Notes: a model not told the origin generated them from the letters alone. A DNA stretch of 64,000 nt from GCA-002050365 sp964237235 (GCA_964237235.1 CAXSGY010000009.1:109623-173622); one strand, 5' to 3'. Shown: positions 34,101-42,986, counted from the first letter of the stretch. A program made the numbers and translations.

Positions 34101-34461
34101 CGACAGCCGTCTGTATAACGATCGTCCGGCAGGCGCAGGACGCAACACCGGCAAGGGCGCGGCTTATTACAGTTTCGATATGCGGCTCGCGCGCCGGTTT
34201 TTCGCCAAAGAACAAAGATATTTGGAACTGACTTTTGAAGCATTCAATTTGTTCAACCGCGCTAATTATAATGGTGTCAACAACGTCGTCGGAACGGCTT
34301 GCGTCGCCAATTTCGCAACTAATCCGAACTGCGCGGGCGCATCAAACGTCATTCCGATCAACGCGCGCGGCATCGAAGGCATTTCGCCGACTTCGCCGCT
34401 CGGGTTTACATCCGCCGCGCCGTCGCGCCAGCTTCAATTCGGGGCGCGGTTTAATTTCTAA
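31126..34461 (+). CDS. Oar-like TonB-dependent outer-membrane receptor (1111 residues)
   Basis: After a signal peptide (LFMFLINTALICAQ) comes a carboxypeptidase-regulatory-like domain (about residues 20-105: ELRGRVVDPNGAAIAGATIT). Then follow a plug domain (QLNNLPINRRNFLDFALLTP, with SVNIDGSTADTPSGGARDV and QEFQVDRNSYNAEFGGASGG) and a long beta-barrel ending in aromatic FGARFNF. This is the OmpA/Oar layout typical of Acidobacteria. Such receptors are thought to import polymers or peptides, driven by TonB. The start ATG 31126 follows GGAGAG; ATG 31111 is upstream of it. A strong terminator follows at 34484-34530. Confidence 0.95.
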   Translation: MKKISIFVTLYLFMFLINTALICAQATATAELRGRVVDPNGAAIAGATITATNTAKGTARSVTADSEGNYVILSLLPSTYTVNVEASGFAGKTYNNVVLEVGQQSSLDIDLSIGQTGAVVDVLAGEEQLVDTERTQQSTVITARQLNNLPINRRNFLDFALLTPGVNDADNINDSTDFRVAQTPQSGLSFGGNNGRGNSVNIDGSTADTPSGGARDVLSQEAVQEFQVDRNSYNAEFGGASGGLINIVSKTGGNNYHGSVFGYFRDKVFDARNTFDNNPNGKSPFNRQQFGGSFGGKIIENKTFFFVAVEGLRQNLTSFVTLNDSLTNGLRIAAPTAATPTSTATDQTFFLNYLAGKPTFAPLAAGVRGLLTVPSARTAALYASTDANNPANNNGNGFPSKDSSALLTGRIDHTFSENDTGFARLNFTRTDSENDATGALNAVSRGREVKSPSGGILLSESHTFNNTTINELRAQFSYYRLMVDPNDPLGPEINILGYGNFGRDIFLPSDSITKQFDLADTLSLVRGSHTIKVGGVFSYARVSSDSKTYLPGTFRFGALPFATLFSAAQRTAISAQITADAQGGIITPAQAGLLGSTLSNTTASTINALQAYNVNLPQVYQQGFGLPYFATNTDKFSVFGQDTWKVRPNITFNYGLRYFIQNEEDPVPTDKNNFQPRVGVSWDVFNNAKTVLRAGAGIFTGQIDNQITNVANTLASGTNPENINIVVSAITLPGTYSAAAIYQTLLAQNVIGRRQIVASDLTQFGLITTPGRPLEARIRIGQNFQNPETYQFSGALQQNLGAGFAAEISYLHARGIHLVRPVDVRSYNITGTSALTGQPIVSANQLGCFAVPGTAAPFQCAANGSATANGFFLPRFALDAEYQSVANTFYDAGTVQITKRFARNYSLNANYTLSKTIDESTDFNTDYLAQNPLNVRDDRSLSAFDQRHRVVLSGVIVSPSKNAFLKDFVFAPIFTAGSGRPFNLLIGTDTNNDSRLYNDRPAGAGRNTGKGAAYYSFDMRLARRFFAKEQRYLELTFEAFNLFNRANYNGVNNVVGTACVANFATNPNCAGASNVIPINARGIEGISPTSPLGFTSAAPSRQLQFGARFNF

Positions 34462-34483
34462 ATCTTCGTTTCGGAAAACGCTG

Positions 34484-34530
34484 AAGGGAAACGTGTGAAA
34501 TTATTTGTTTCACTCGTTTCCCTTTTTTTT
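34484..34530 (+). terminator. Intrinsic terminator after the first TonB receptor
   Basis: A 17-bp stem with one mismatch (34484-34500 paired with 34508-34524) is followed by a run of T, 22 bases beyond the stop codon. Confidence 0.9.
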
Positions 34531-34539
34531 TGCGCCTCG

Positions 34540-34592
34540 GCGAATTTTAAGCAAGTTTGTTTTCACGAAAAACAAACTTGCTTAAAATTCGC
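34540..34592. repeat. 24-bp perfect hairpin behind the terminator
   Basis: Arms 34540-34563 and 34569-34592 are exact reverse complements with a loop of only five bases (core AAGCAAGTTTG). A short T-run follows. It could act as a second terminator, but the length and perfect match are unusual for one. The remaining bases up to the next gene at 34772 show no coding frame. Confidence 0.7.
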
Positions 34593-34771
34593 TTTTCCGA
34601 TTAAAATTCTAAAGCTGACAATATCAAACATTCCGCGTCGGCAAAACATTAGAATCTAAAAATTTTTGAAATCCATCGACGAACAATCAGCGGTAAATTG
34701 CTCTGAAAATGGCTTTCGTATCTATCGGGGCGATGACTAGAAATTTTCTGTATTTTCAAGGAGAAAAATCA

Positions 34772-37700
34772 ATGAAAGCGTTTTCAATGAGCGGCTCTGC
34801 GCTTACTCGAAATCTTTTACTTTTAACTGCCTTCTTTTTGCTCAATGTCGGAGCGGCTTTTGCCCAGGCGCAAGCCAGCACCGCCGATTTGCGCGGAACA
34901 ATAACCGATCCGGGCGGCGCGGTCGTTCCCGGCGCGAACGTGACGGCGAGAAATTCTTCGACCGGCATCACGCGCACCGTCACGACAAACGACGAAGGCG
35001 TTTATCAAATCTTCGCGCTGCCGCCGGGCAATTATGAAATTTCCGCCGAAGCGGCGAACTTTAAAAAGACCGTAATTTCGCCCGTCACTTTAACCGTCGG
35101 GCAGAGCGCGGAACTTACTATAAAACTCGAACTCGGAGCGCAGGAAAACGTCGTGACCGTCAACGGCGATTCGGTCAATCTGGTCGAAACATCGCGCACG
35201 ACCGTCTCGAATACGATTGACCAGCAGCGCATCGAAAATCTGCCGATCAATGAACGCAGCGCGACCGGTTTCGCGCTGACGATCTCGACCGTCGGACGCG
35301 ACAACGGTCGTCCAATCGGACCCGCGCCGACTTCCGGTTTAAATATCGGCGGACAGCGCGGACGCTCGACGCTCGTGCAGGTTGATGGTTCGGACTTTAC
35401 CGATAATTCGATTAACGCCGCGCGCACGACCGTTTCGCAGGAAGCCGTGCAGGAATTTCAGGTGGCAACCAACTCCTACGCGCCCGAATTTGGGAGAGCC
35501 ACGGGCGGCATTGTCAACGTCGTCACCAAACGCGGCACGAACCAGTATAGCGGCGTGGTTTTCGGCTTTATCCGCGACAAAAGCATCCAGGCGCGCAACC
35601 CGTTCGCGCCGTTCAAATCGGCGTTTACCAGAACGCAATTCGGCGCGACTTTGGGCGGACCGCTGCCGTTTTTAAATTTCGGCGAAGGCGGACCGGTGAC
35701 GACGGGCGGCAAAGACAAAAACTTTTTCTTCGCCTCGTTTGAACGCCGTCAACGCAACGAAACCGGCTTTTTTACAAGCGACGTAACGCAGGGTTTAACC
35801 TCTTCGGCGACGATTCCGGTCATTGCCGTTCCGGGGCTGAACTTAAATCCGACTGCCCGAACATTCGACCGTTTAACGGCTGACCAGGCGGCGCGAATCA
35901 ATCTTTTAATTCAACAGGGAACGGCTCTTTTAGGAAATTCGGCGACTTTGAGCCAGGGCATCGCGGCGATTTGCGGCGCGCGGGCTTATGCGTTTTTCGC
36001 ATCCAGCGGCGGCAACACGGCTTTGACAGGAACAAATCCGCTGTCCAGTTCAAATGACGGTAGTGCCTGCAACAGCGCGCCAATCGGTGCGCCGATTTCG
36101 CCAATCGCGCCCGGCACTATCGGTTCGAGATTTTTCCTGTCGGGCGCGCCCGTTCCGGTCGGAACGCGCAACGCGCAGGGGCAATTTATCGCCTTCCGTC
36201 CGCTGGTTGATTTGCAGAGAGTTTTTCCCGTTACCGACCGTTCGAACTTTTTCTCGTTTCGCACCGACCACAATATCAATACCGACAATCAGCTGACTCT
36301 GCGTTTCAGTTATAATCCGGGAACGCTGACCGGCATTCAGGTCGAATCTCAAAACCAATCGCTGGGACAGAACGATTTCTCGCGGACGGGCATAACCGAA
36401 ATCAAAGATTATTCTTTTACAGCCGGTCTTAATTCTGTTTTAAGCGGAAAGACGGCGAATGAGTTTCGATTTAACTACGGCCGACGCGACACCAGCTTCC
36501 GTTCACAGAACGGCGACGCGGTGGCGTTTAATATCTCGGACACGGCGTTCATCGGGCGCGAGCTTTTCTCGCCGGTTAACCGAATCGAAACGCGCTATCA
36601 AATTGCCGATAATTTAAATTACGTCCTGGGGACGCACACATTGAAATTCGGCGGCGACATTAATTTCGTCAGAATTCCGCGCGCGCTTTTTGAGCTGAAT
36701 TTTGCCGGACTTTTCAATTTCGGACCGTTTGCGGCGACCAATCTGAACGCGTCGTTCGCCGGTTTCCCCGATTTTACGCCGGTTCAATCTTACGGACTCG
36801 GATTGCCTTCGACTTATATTCAGGGTTTCGGAAATCCGAACAGCACGATTAAAAATACGCCGATTGCCTTTTTCGCGCAGGATTCGTGGAAAGCGACGCG
36901 CCGTCTGACGCTTAATTACGGCGTTCGCTACGATGTGGAATTCACGCAAACCATCGCGCCGGTCGGTTTTAATGATCCGCTTTCGCGCATCAATCTTTCG
37001 TCGGCGGATATTCTTGCCGCGCAGGATGCCGTCGGCGTGCAGCAGGGTATTCCGCGCGACACAAATAATTTCGCGCCGCGTTTCGGCTTCGCGTATGACA
37101 TTTTCGGCGACAGCAAAACGGTCGTGCGCGGCGCACTCGGCTTGTTTTACGATCATCCGCTGCTCGCCATCGCCTTTAACTCGGATATTGCCGATGCCGC
37201 CCAGCAGCAGCAGGCGGTTTTAACGGCGGGAAGTCCGGCACTGACTTCGCTTTTAAATGCCGCGCAGGTTTTTCAGGGAACGGTTTGCAACGCCGCGACG
37301 GTTAATCCGATTTGTCCGGCTGGATTTACGACACCCGGTTTGGCTTCGACGGCGCAGTATCAATTCGGCAGACAGCGTTTCAACGACCAGACGTTTTCCG
37401 GTTTCGGAACGGTTTTGCCGTTTACTCTGCCGATTTCAAAAGATTTCAAATACGCTTCGGCGACGCAGGCGAATTTGACTTTTGAACGCCAGTTGACGAG
37501 CAATATGGCTTTCACGGCTTCGTATATTTTCGTCGGAGCGCACAATTTACCGCATCCGAACGACATCAACGCGCCGCAGACGAATCTGCAGATTCAGAAC
37601 TTCCAACGCTTTACCGGTCGACTGCCGAACAGTCAGCAGGAAGCCATCGCGTTTTCAATTCCGACGACCGGCGCGGCTTGTCCGGGCGGCGTGCCGCTGC

Positions 37701-38722
37701 TCTGTTTCACCCTGGCGACTCCGGCGGGAGCGCAGGCGTATCCGAATGCGGGACAAACTTTCGCGCTCGTCATTCCGGGCATAATCACCGCGCCTTTGGC
37801 GAATATCGGCAATCGCGTCGTTTCTCCGGCGGTCGCCAATTTCTTTCGCCCGAACGCGCCGAATTATTTTCTGGCGCAGGCATTGACCGGCGGCGCGGTG
37901 ACACCGGCGGTTTTGAATTCACAGCTCGCCGGAAGTCTGCGGACGACGGGGGCGGTTTCGCCGTTCGGCGCGGTTGACGTGCAGAATTCGGACGGAAACT
38001 CGAATTACAACGCGCTGAATCTCGAAGTCAGAAGACGCTTTGCCAATAATTTGACGTTCTTGGGAAGCTATACATTTTCAAAATCCATTGACGATTCGAG
38101 CGATTTGCAGACGCTTCTGATTCCGCAGGACCCGCGCAACTTCCGCGCCGAACGCGCGCTGTCTTTGTTCGACCAGCGGCATCGTTTCGTGTTCAGCGGC
38201 GTGTTGGCTTCGCCGGCAAATTATGCATCGTCGAACAGCCTGGTGAAAAAAGTATTTTCCGATTTCACGCTCGCGCCGATTATCGAAGTTTCGTCGGGTC
38301 GTCCGTTCAACATCATCACGAATTTCGACGCGAACAACGATCAGTCGTCGCAAACCGACCGACCGAGCGAAAACCCGGACGGTTCGCTCTGTATTCCCGG
38401 TTCGCCCGGCTGCGTAACGCCGCTGATTACGAACGGACAATTTTCGGTCGGAAATCTCGGACGCAATCGCGGAATGACGCATTATTTTGCTTCGTTCGAT
38501 ATGCGAATTGCCCGCGCGATTCGCTTTAACGAGCGCGTCAAGCTCGATTTGATCGCCGAAGGTTTCAACCTTTTTAACCGCTTCAACGAAGGCTCGGCAT
38601 CGCCGTTCTTCAGCGCGGTCAATTCGTTCGGCGAACGCAGCAAGAGCGGCGCATATTACAGTCGCCCGACGGCTTCTTACGATCCGCGTCAATTCCAATT
38701 CGGCGCGAAATTGTATTTCTAA
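34772..38722 (+). CDS. Oar-like TonB-dependent outer-membrane receptor (1316 residues)
   Basis: The signal peptide (LLTAFFLLNVGAAFAQ) is followed by a carboxypeptidase-regulatory-like domain (STADLRGTITDPGGAVVPGA), a plug with VQVDGSDFTDNSINAARTTV and QEFQVATNSYAPEFGRATGG, and a barrel ending FQFGAKLYF. The barrel is about 200 residues longer than that of the neighbour at 31126. It contains large Ala/Ser/Gly-rich extracellular loops with paired Cys (for example near 400 and 450). ATG 34772 follows AAGGAG by ten bases. It probably arose by duplication of the upstream receptor but has its own promoter region behind a terminator. Confidence 0.95.
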   Translation: MKAFSMSGSALTRNLLLLTAFFLLNVGAAFAQAQASTADLRGTITDPGGAVVPGANVTARNSSTGITRTVTTNDEGVYQIFALPPGNYEISAEAANFKKTVISPVTLTVGQSAELTIKLELGAQENVVTVNGDSVNLVETSRTTVSNTIDQQRIENLPINERSATGFALTISTVGRDNGRPIGPAPTSGLNIGGQRGRSTLVQVDGSDFTDNSINAARTTVSQEAVQEFQVATNSYAPEFGRATGGIVNVVTKRGTNQYSGVVFGFIRDKSIQARNPFAPFKSAFTRTQFGATLGGPLPFLNFGEGGPVTTGGKDKNFFFASFERRQRNETGFFTSDVTQGLTSSATIPVIAVPGLNLNPTARTFDRLTADQAARINLLIQQGTALLGNSATLSQGIAAICGARAYAFFASSGGNTALTGTNPLSSSNDGSACNSAPIGAPISPIAPGTIGSRFFLSGAPVPVGTRNAQGQFIAFRPLVDLQRVFPVTDRSNFFSFRTDHNINTDNQLTLRFSYNPGTLTGIQVESQNQSLGQNDFSRTGITEIKDYSFTAGLNSVLSGKTANEFRFNYGRRDTSFRSQNGDAVAFNISDTAFIGRELFSPVNRIETRYQIADNLNYVLGTHTLKFGGDINFVRIPRALFELNFAGLFNFGPFAATNLNASFAGFPDFTPVQSYGLGLPSTYIQGFGNPNSTIKNTPIAFFAQDSWKATRRLTLNYGVRYDVEFTQTIAPVGFNDPLSRINLSSADILAAQDAVGVQQGIPRDTNNFAPRFGFAYDIFGDSKTVVRGALGLFYDHPLLAIAFNSDIADAAQQQQAVLTAGSPALTSLLNAAQVFQGTVCNAATVNPICPAGFTTPGLASTAQYQFGRQRFNDQTFSGFGTVLPFTLPISKDFKYASATQANLTFERQLTSNMAFTASYIFVGAHNLPHPNDINAPQTNLQIQNFQRFTGRLPNSQQEAIAFSIPTTGAACPGGVPLLCFTLATPAGAQAYPNAGQTFALVIPGIITAPLANIGNRVVSPAVANFFRPNAPNYFLAQALTGGAVTPAVLNSQLAGSLRTTGAVSPFGAVDVQNSDGNSNYNALNLEVRRRFANNLTFLGSYTFSKSIDDSSDLQTLLIPQDPRNFRAERALSLFDQRHRFVFSGVLASPANYASSNSLVKKVFSDFTLAPIIEVSSGRPFNIITNFDANNDQSSQTDRPSENPDGSLCIPGSPGCVTPLITNGQFSVGNLGRNRGMTHYFASFDMRIARAIRFNERVKLDLIAEGFNLFNRFNEGSASPFFSAVNSFGERSKSGAYYSRPTASYDPRQFQFGAKLYF

Positions 38723-38747
38723 GACTTCGTTTTGGAAAGGCAGTTTT

Positions 38748-38821
38748 TTAGCCGCGAATTACACGAATTACACGAATTATCTTTAAATAATATTCGTGTA
38801 ATTCGTGTAATTCGCGGCTAA
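38748..38821. repeat. 30-bp perfect inverted repeat with GAATTACAC units
   Basis: The arms 38748-38777 and 38792-38821 pair perfectly around a 14-base loop. Each arm is mostly tandem copies of the nonamer GAATTACAC. It directly follows the second TonB receptor gene and may serve as a terminator. Degenerate remains of the same nonamer motif are visible at 28806-28835. Confidence 0.85.
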
Positions 38822-38858
38822 TTTTCTTAATCGAGCTGATTTATGGTTTAATTTTTGT

Positions 38859-39797
38859 GTGAATTCGCTAACCGAACAAATCAAAGAAAAAGCTCTCGAA
38901 ATCGGCTTTCACAAAATCGGAATCGTGCGCGCCGAACCGCTTTTCGAAGAAGGCGAACGGCTTGAACAATGGCTTGCGAAGGGCTTGCACGCCGAAATGA
39001 AGTGGATGGAGCGCGAGCCGGAAAAGCGCGCCGATCCTAAATTGCTTTTCCCAGAAGCAAAATCAATCGTCGTTGTCGCGCTCAATTATTTCACCGCTCA
39101 CGAACACGATGATTCAACCGGAAAAGGCAAAATTTCGCGCTATGCGTGGGGCGACGATTATCACGATGTTTTGAAGGAAAAACTGCGCGAATTGCTTGCG
39201 TTTATCAAAACTCTCAATGAGGCGGCGGACGGCAAAATCTGCGTTGACACCGCGCCGTTGATGGACAAAGCGTGGGCGGTGCGCGCCGGTCTCGGCTGGC
39301 TCGGCAAACATTCCAATTTAATTACCAAAGAATTCGGTTCGTGGGTTTTCATCGGCGAGATTTTGCTGAATCTCGAATTGGAATACGAAACCGAAACAAT
39401 CGCAGATCACTGCGGAACGTGCGCGAAATGCATCGAACTATGTCCGACGGGGGCGATTGTCGAGCCGTTCGTGATTGACTCGAATCGCTGTCTATCTTAC
39501 GCTACAATCGAATTGCGCGATGAAAATCTCCCCGACAAAATCGCCGACAACTTAAACGGTTGGCTTTACGGCTGCGATGTCTGTCAGGATGTCTGCCCCT
39601 GGAATAGATTTGAAAAGCCGACCGAAGAATCGCGCTTCGAGCCGCGTGAAGATAATATTTCCGCCGATTTAGACGAAATCCTCGCGCTCACGCCCGAACG
39701 CTACGCGGAAAAATTTCGACGCAGCGCGATGAAGCGGACGAAGCTGCAGGGCTTGCGGCGCAACGCGCGAACGCTGAAATCCCGTAAAAATTGCTGA
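38859..39797 (+). CDS. queG: Epoxyqueuosine reductase QueG
   Basis: QueG reduces epoxyqueuosine to queuosine in tRNA, using cobalamin and two [4Fe-4S] clusters. The 312-residue protein has the first cluster set CGTCAKCIELCP (Cys185, 188, 191, 195), the second set Cys211 and CDVCQDVCP (Cys239, 242, 246), and the catalytic-site segment with Asp130 (KICVDTAPLMDKAWAVRAGL). The start is GTG 38859. The C-terminus is short, without the HEAT-like extension seen in longer members. The next gene overlaps or abuts it, so the two may be co-transcribed. Confidence 0.95.
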   Translation: MNSLTEQIKEKALEIGFHKIGIVRAEPLFEEGERLEQWLAKGLHAEMKWMEREPEKRADPKLLFPEAKSIVVVALNYFTAHEHDDSTGKGKISRYAWGDDYHDVLKEKLRELLAFIKTLNEAADGKICVDTAPLMDKAWAVRAGLGWLGKHSNLITKEFGSWVFIGEILLNLELEYETETIADHCGTCAKCIELCPTGAIVEPFVIDSNRCLSYATIELRDENLPDKIADNLNGWLYGCDVCQDVCPWNRFEKPTEESRFEPREDNISADLDEILALTPERYAEKFRRSAMKRTKLQGLRRNARTLKSRKNC

Positions 39798-39805
39798 ATA
39801 AAAAA

Positions 39806-40984
39806 ATGAAAAATTCACTTAAAAATTCTCTCGTTTTAATCGCCGCCGTTTGTTTCGCGGCAATCGGATTCGTCGGCGCGAAAACGAACGCGCAAACCAA
39901 AAAACCGGCGGCAAAACCGACTCCGAAGCCGACCGCGAAAAAATCGCCTGACGCGAAGGCGAAACCCGTTTCAAAATCAGCGGAAAAATCGAAAACGATG
40001 CAAACTTCCGGCAAAACAACCGCTCAAAAAAATCAATCAAAATCACCTGCGAAATCCAAATCAGCGACCGCGCCGCAACCCGCGCCAATTTCAAAAGCGG
40101 CAATCGGCGAACAAATAATAGTCGTCGCCGCCCCGTCGAAAATTCGCCGCGAACCGAAAGCGAATTCGACGCAAATCGCCGTTGCGAAAATCGGGAAAAC
40201 CTTCGCCGTCGGCGGACGAAACGGCGATTGGTATCGCGTCGAATACGCGAGCGGCAAAAGCGGCTGGATTTCCGGCGCGCTCATCAAAAATTACAAAGCG
40301 GGCGACCGCGATAAAATTTACGCCGACATTGCCAATCGCTATTTCAAACAAAAAACAATTGATGTGGGAACGGCGGCGGAAGTTTTGGAATTTTTGCGAA
40401 CCGCGCAGACTTTAATCGGCGGCGACGACGGGCAGGCGGAATTGAATTTGAAAAGACTGCGCGTTCTGAGCCTCGCGCTCAAATCAATTCCGGCGGCGAA
40501 AAGCGACGAGCCGCCGTATAAAAATTTTCTCAAAACGAACGAAAAGGAAATCGTTTACAGCGACCCGGGCGGTCAATGGTTTGTGCGTTCGGAAATTTTA
40601 TGGGATTTGCGCGAGCGATTCGCCAAACTGCCGATTGCCGAAGAAATCGCCTGGGACGCGGCACAAAATCCGATTCCCGGCGAATGCGAAGGTTATGTCA
40701 ATTGCTATCTTTACCAAATTCGCGCGACCGACGGCGAGTATTTGAGCTTTTATCCGAACGGAAGACGCGCCAAAGAAGCCTTGAAAAATCTGACCGATTA
40801 TCTGGAGCCGCTCGCCGCCGAGCTAAAGAAAAACGCAGGCAGCGCGCCGCCTTCGGACATCAGCGACCGCGCCGAATTTAATCGTTTTTTGACCGAACTG
40901 CGCGCCATCGTTTCAAAAATGTCTGACCTTGACAAAGAAAAATCCCTGCGGTTAATCAAGCAAATCGGCGACGATTACCGGTAA
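39806..40984 (+). CDS. Exported SH3-domain protein with Lys/Pro/Ala-rich linker
   Basis: The 392-residue protein starts at ATG 39806, nine bases beyond the queG stop; a TTG at 39791 would overlap it. A signal peptide (LVLIAAVCFAAIGFVGA) is followed by a strongly basic, low-complexity linker (KKPAAKPTPKPTAKK repeated in altered forms to about residue 95). An SH3b domain follows (about 100-165: SKIRREPKANSTQIAV ... GKSGWISGALI). The C-terminal half is a helical region with YVNCYLYQIR and a long helix, unrecognised. The linker could bind cell-wall polymer or nucleic acid. The function is unknown. Confidence 0.8.
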   Translation: MKNSLKNSLVLIAAVCFAAIGFVGAKTNAQTKKPAAKPTPKPTAKKSPDAKAKPVSKSAEKSKTMQTSGKTTAQKNQSKSPAKSKSATAPQPAPISKAAIGEQIIVVAAPSKIRREPKANSTQIAVAKIGKTFAVGGRNGDWYRVEYASGKSGWISGALIKNYKAGDRDKIYADIANRYFKQKTIDVGTAAEVLEFLRTAQTLIGGDDGQAELNLKRLRVLSLALKSIPAAKSDEPPYKNFLKTNEKEIVYSDPGGQWFVRSEILWDLRERFAKLPIAEEIAWDAAQNPIPGECEGYVNCYLYQIRATDGEYLSFYPNGRRAKEALKNLTDYLEPLAAELKKNAGSAPPSDISDRAEFNRFLTELRAIVSKMSDLDKEKSLRLIKQIGDDYR

Positions 40985-41141
40985 TTTTGTCGAAACCGTC
41001 GGCGGTTGCGGACGATTAAATTTATTCAATTGAAAATTAAATGCAAACCGCGCCGCTCAAAACGAATCAATTTCACAAAAGATTGTTCGATTGAAAATTA
41101 TCATTAAATCGTCCGCGACCGCCGCCGATTCCGAATTGAAT

Positions 41142-41837
41142 ATGAAGAAAGTAATTTTAGCCGCCGTCTTTTCATTTTTATTAATCAACGCCGTCGCCGC
41201 GCAAAATAAACCCGCGCCGAATAAATCTGCGGAAACGAAATCCGCCGCCGACGCGCCCGTCAAAAAAGCCAATCAAAGACCGCCGGCTGATGCGGCGAAA
41301 GCCGATCCGTTCGACAAAGCGACAATCGCGCAGATGGCAGCGCAATGCGTCAAATTGGAAACCGAAGCCGGCGCGATTGAACTCGAAATGTTTCCCGAAA
41401 GCGCGCCCGAAACCGTGCGAAGTTTCTTGAATCTTTCGGCGACCGGCGCATTCGACACGACGACGTTCAGCCGCGTCGTTCCGAACTTCGTCATTCAAGG
41501 CGGCGATCTTTTTACGCGCGCCAAAATGACCACCGAACTCGACAAACGCGCCCGCCGCGCGCTGCCCGACGAACCGAGCCAGATCAAACATACGCGCGGC
41601 ATCATCTCGATGGCGCGCGCCGCCGAACCGAACACCGCGACGACCAATTTTTTCATTCTCGTCGCCGACGCGCCGACGCTCGACGGAACTTTCGCCGCTT
41701 TCGGGCGCGCCGTCAAAGGAATGGAATTCGTTGACGCGATCAACAAAATGTCCGTCGAAAACGAAAAACCGGGCAAACCAGTTCACATCAACCGCGCAAC
41801 CGTCGCGCCGTGCGTCGTCGCGCCGAAGTCTCAATAA
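41142..41837 (+). CDS. Exported cyclophilin-type peptidyl-prolyl isomerase
   Basis: The 231-residue protein has a signal peptide (LAAVFSFLLINAVAAQ), a low-complexity Ala/Lys linker, and one cyclophilin domain from about residue 60. Characteristic motifs are VKLETEAGAIELEMFPESAP, FDTTTFSRVVPNFVIQGGD, RGIISMARAAEPNTATTNFF and FAAFGRAVKGMEFVD. The conserved Arg of the active site (FSRVV) and the QGGD loop are present. It helps periplasmic proteins fold by cis-trans isomerisation of Pro bonds. The start is chosen at ATG 41142 because the signal peptide begins there; TTG 41091 is less likely. Confidence 0.92.
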   Translation: MKKVILAAVFSFLLINAVAAQNKPAPNKSAETKSAADAPVKKANQRPPADAAKADPFDKATIAQMAAQCVKLETEAGAIELEMFPESAPETVRSFLNLSATGAFDTTTFSRVVPNFVIQGGDLFTRAKMTTELDKRARRALPDEPSQIKHTRGIISMARAAEPNTATTNFFILVADAPTLDGTFAAFGRAVKGMEFVDAINKMSVENEKPGKPVHINRATVAPCVVAPKSQ

Positions 41838-41927
41838 ATATAATTCTTGGTAATAAATTCGGACGGAAAAAAAGCAAGCGACAATGTTTGATTAAATTTT
41901 GCGCTCAAATTCCTGTATAATTTCTGT

Positions 41928-42986
41928 ATGCCATTTTTGCGCGACGCGCACAACCGAATTATCCGCGATTTGCGCGTGTCTCTGACCGACCGTTGTAATT
42001 TCCGATGTTTTTATTGTTTGCCGAACGGCGAACCGCCGCTGGCACGCCGCGAAACGATTTTGACTTTTGAAGAAATTGAATACGTCTGCGACATTTTCGT
42101 GTCTTTAGGAATCGAAAAAATCCGCTTGACCGGCGGCGAACCGCTTTTACGAAAGAACATCGAAACGCTGATTGAAAGACTGGCGCGGTTGAAAACGAAT
42201 TACGAATTACGAGTTACGAATTACGAATCGGAAAATCCGAAGTCCAAAATCGAAAATTCGAAATTGAAAGATTTGGCTTTGACGACGAACGGGTTCAGTT
42301 TTCCGCGCCGCGCCGCCGATTTGAAACGCGCCGGACTTGACCGCGTAACGATTTCTTTAGACAGTTTGCGGCGCGAAAGATTTGCGGAAATTACCGGCTC
42401 GGATTCACTCGAAAATGTTTTAAATTCTATCGAAACGGCGAAGCGAGTCGGATTAACGCCGGTGAAAATCAACGCGGTTCTCGTGCGCGGTCGCAACGAC
42501 GACGAGATTATTGACTTTGCCCGTTTTGCCCGTGAAACCGATGTGAAAATGCGCTTTATCGAATTTATGCCGCTCGATTCGGGCAGCGAATGGGACCGAA
42601 ATTTAATCGTTCCGGCGCGCGAAATCCGGGAAAAGATAAACGAAGTTTTTCCGCTCGAACTAAAGGAACAATCGCGCGGCGCGGAAACGGCTTGGCGTTA
42701 TAAATTCGCCGACGACGCGGCGGGCGAAATCGGCATCGTCGCGCCCGTCACGGAAATGTTCTGCGGCGCGTGTTCGCGCATTCGTTTGACGGCTGACGGG
42801 CAAATCAGAACGTGCCTGTTTTCAACCGTCGAACACAATTTGCGCGATTGTTTGAGAAGCGGCGCGAGCCGTGCGGAAATCATCGAATTTATCGAATCGG
42901 TCGCGGCGAAGAAAGAAGCGCGGCACACCATTAACGATGCCGAATTCGCGCCTGCGTCGCGCTCGATGAGCTTTATCGGCGGTTAG
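41928..42986 (+). CDS. moaA: GTP 3',8-cyclase MoaA with an unusual heptamer-repeat insertion
   Basis: MoaA is the radical-SAM enzyme for the first step of molybdenum cofactor synthesis (with MoaC). The 352-residue protein has the N-terminal cluster motif CNFRCFYC (Cys23, 27, 30), the C-terminal cluster Cys279, 282 and 296 (CGACSRIRL ... TC), and the terminal Gly-Gly. Residues about 89-113 are an insertion (TNYELRVTNYESENPKSKI) encoded by in-frame heptamer repeats. It lies between the helix after GGEPLLR and the strand LALTTNG. Core residues are intact, so it is likely still active. It starts at ATG 41928. No other molybdenum gene is present. Confidence 0.93.
   Translation: MPFLRDAHNRIIRDLRVSLTDRCNFRCFYCLPNGEPPLARRETILTFEEIEYVCDIFVSLGIEKIRLTGGEPLLRKNIETLIERLARLKTNYELRVTNYESENPKSKIENSKLKDLALTTNGFSFPRRAADLKRAGLDRVTISLDSLRRERFAEITGSDSLENVLNSIETAKRVGLTPVKINAVLVRGRNDDEIIDFARFARETDVKMRFIEFMPLDSGSEWDRNLIVPAREIREKINEVFPLELKEQSRGAETAWRYKFADDAAGEIGIVAPVTEMFCGACSRIRLTADGQIRTCLFSTVEHNLRDCLRSGASRAEIIEFIESVAAKKEARHTINDAEFAPASRSMSFIGG
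42192..42266 (+). repeat. Heptamer-repeat insertion inside moaA
   Basis: Consecutive GAATTAC heptamers, then a degenerate run of AAAATCC-type heptamers, form a 75-base in-frame insertion in moaA. The same AAAATCC-type repeats occur in the flavoprotein gene at 28899-28934 and 29452-29487. Confidence 0.8.

Noticed and set aside
34731..34742. GGCGATGACTAG resembling the GATGACC promoter box
   Set aside because: Only five bases fit and no CGTTTAG box lies 18 bases downstream.
36614..37156. A 180-codon frame opposite the second TonB receptor
   Set aside because: Arg/Ile-rich shadow of a certain coding sequence; no independent support.
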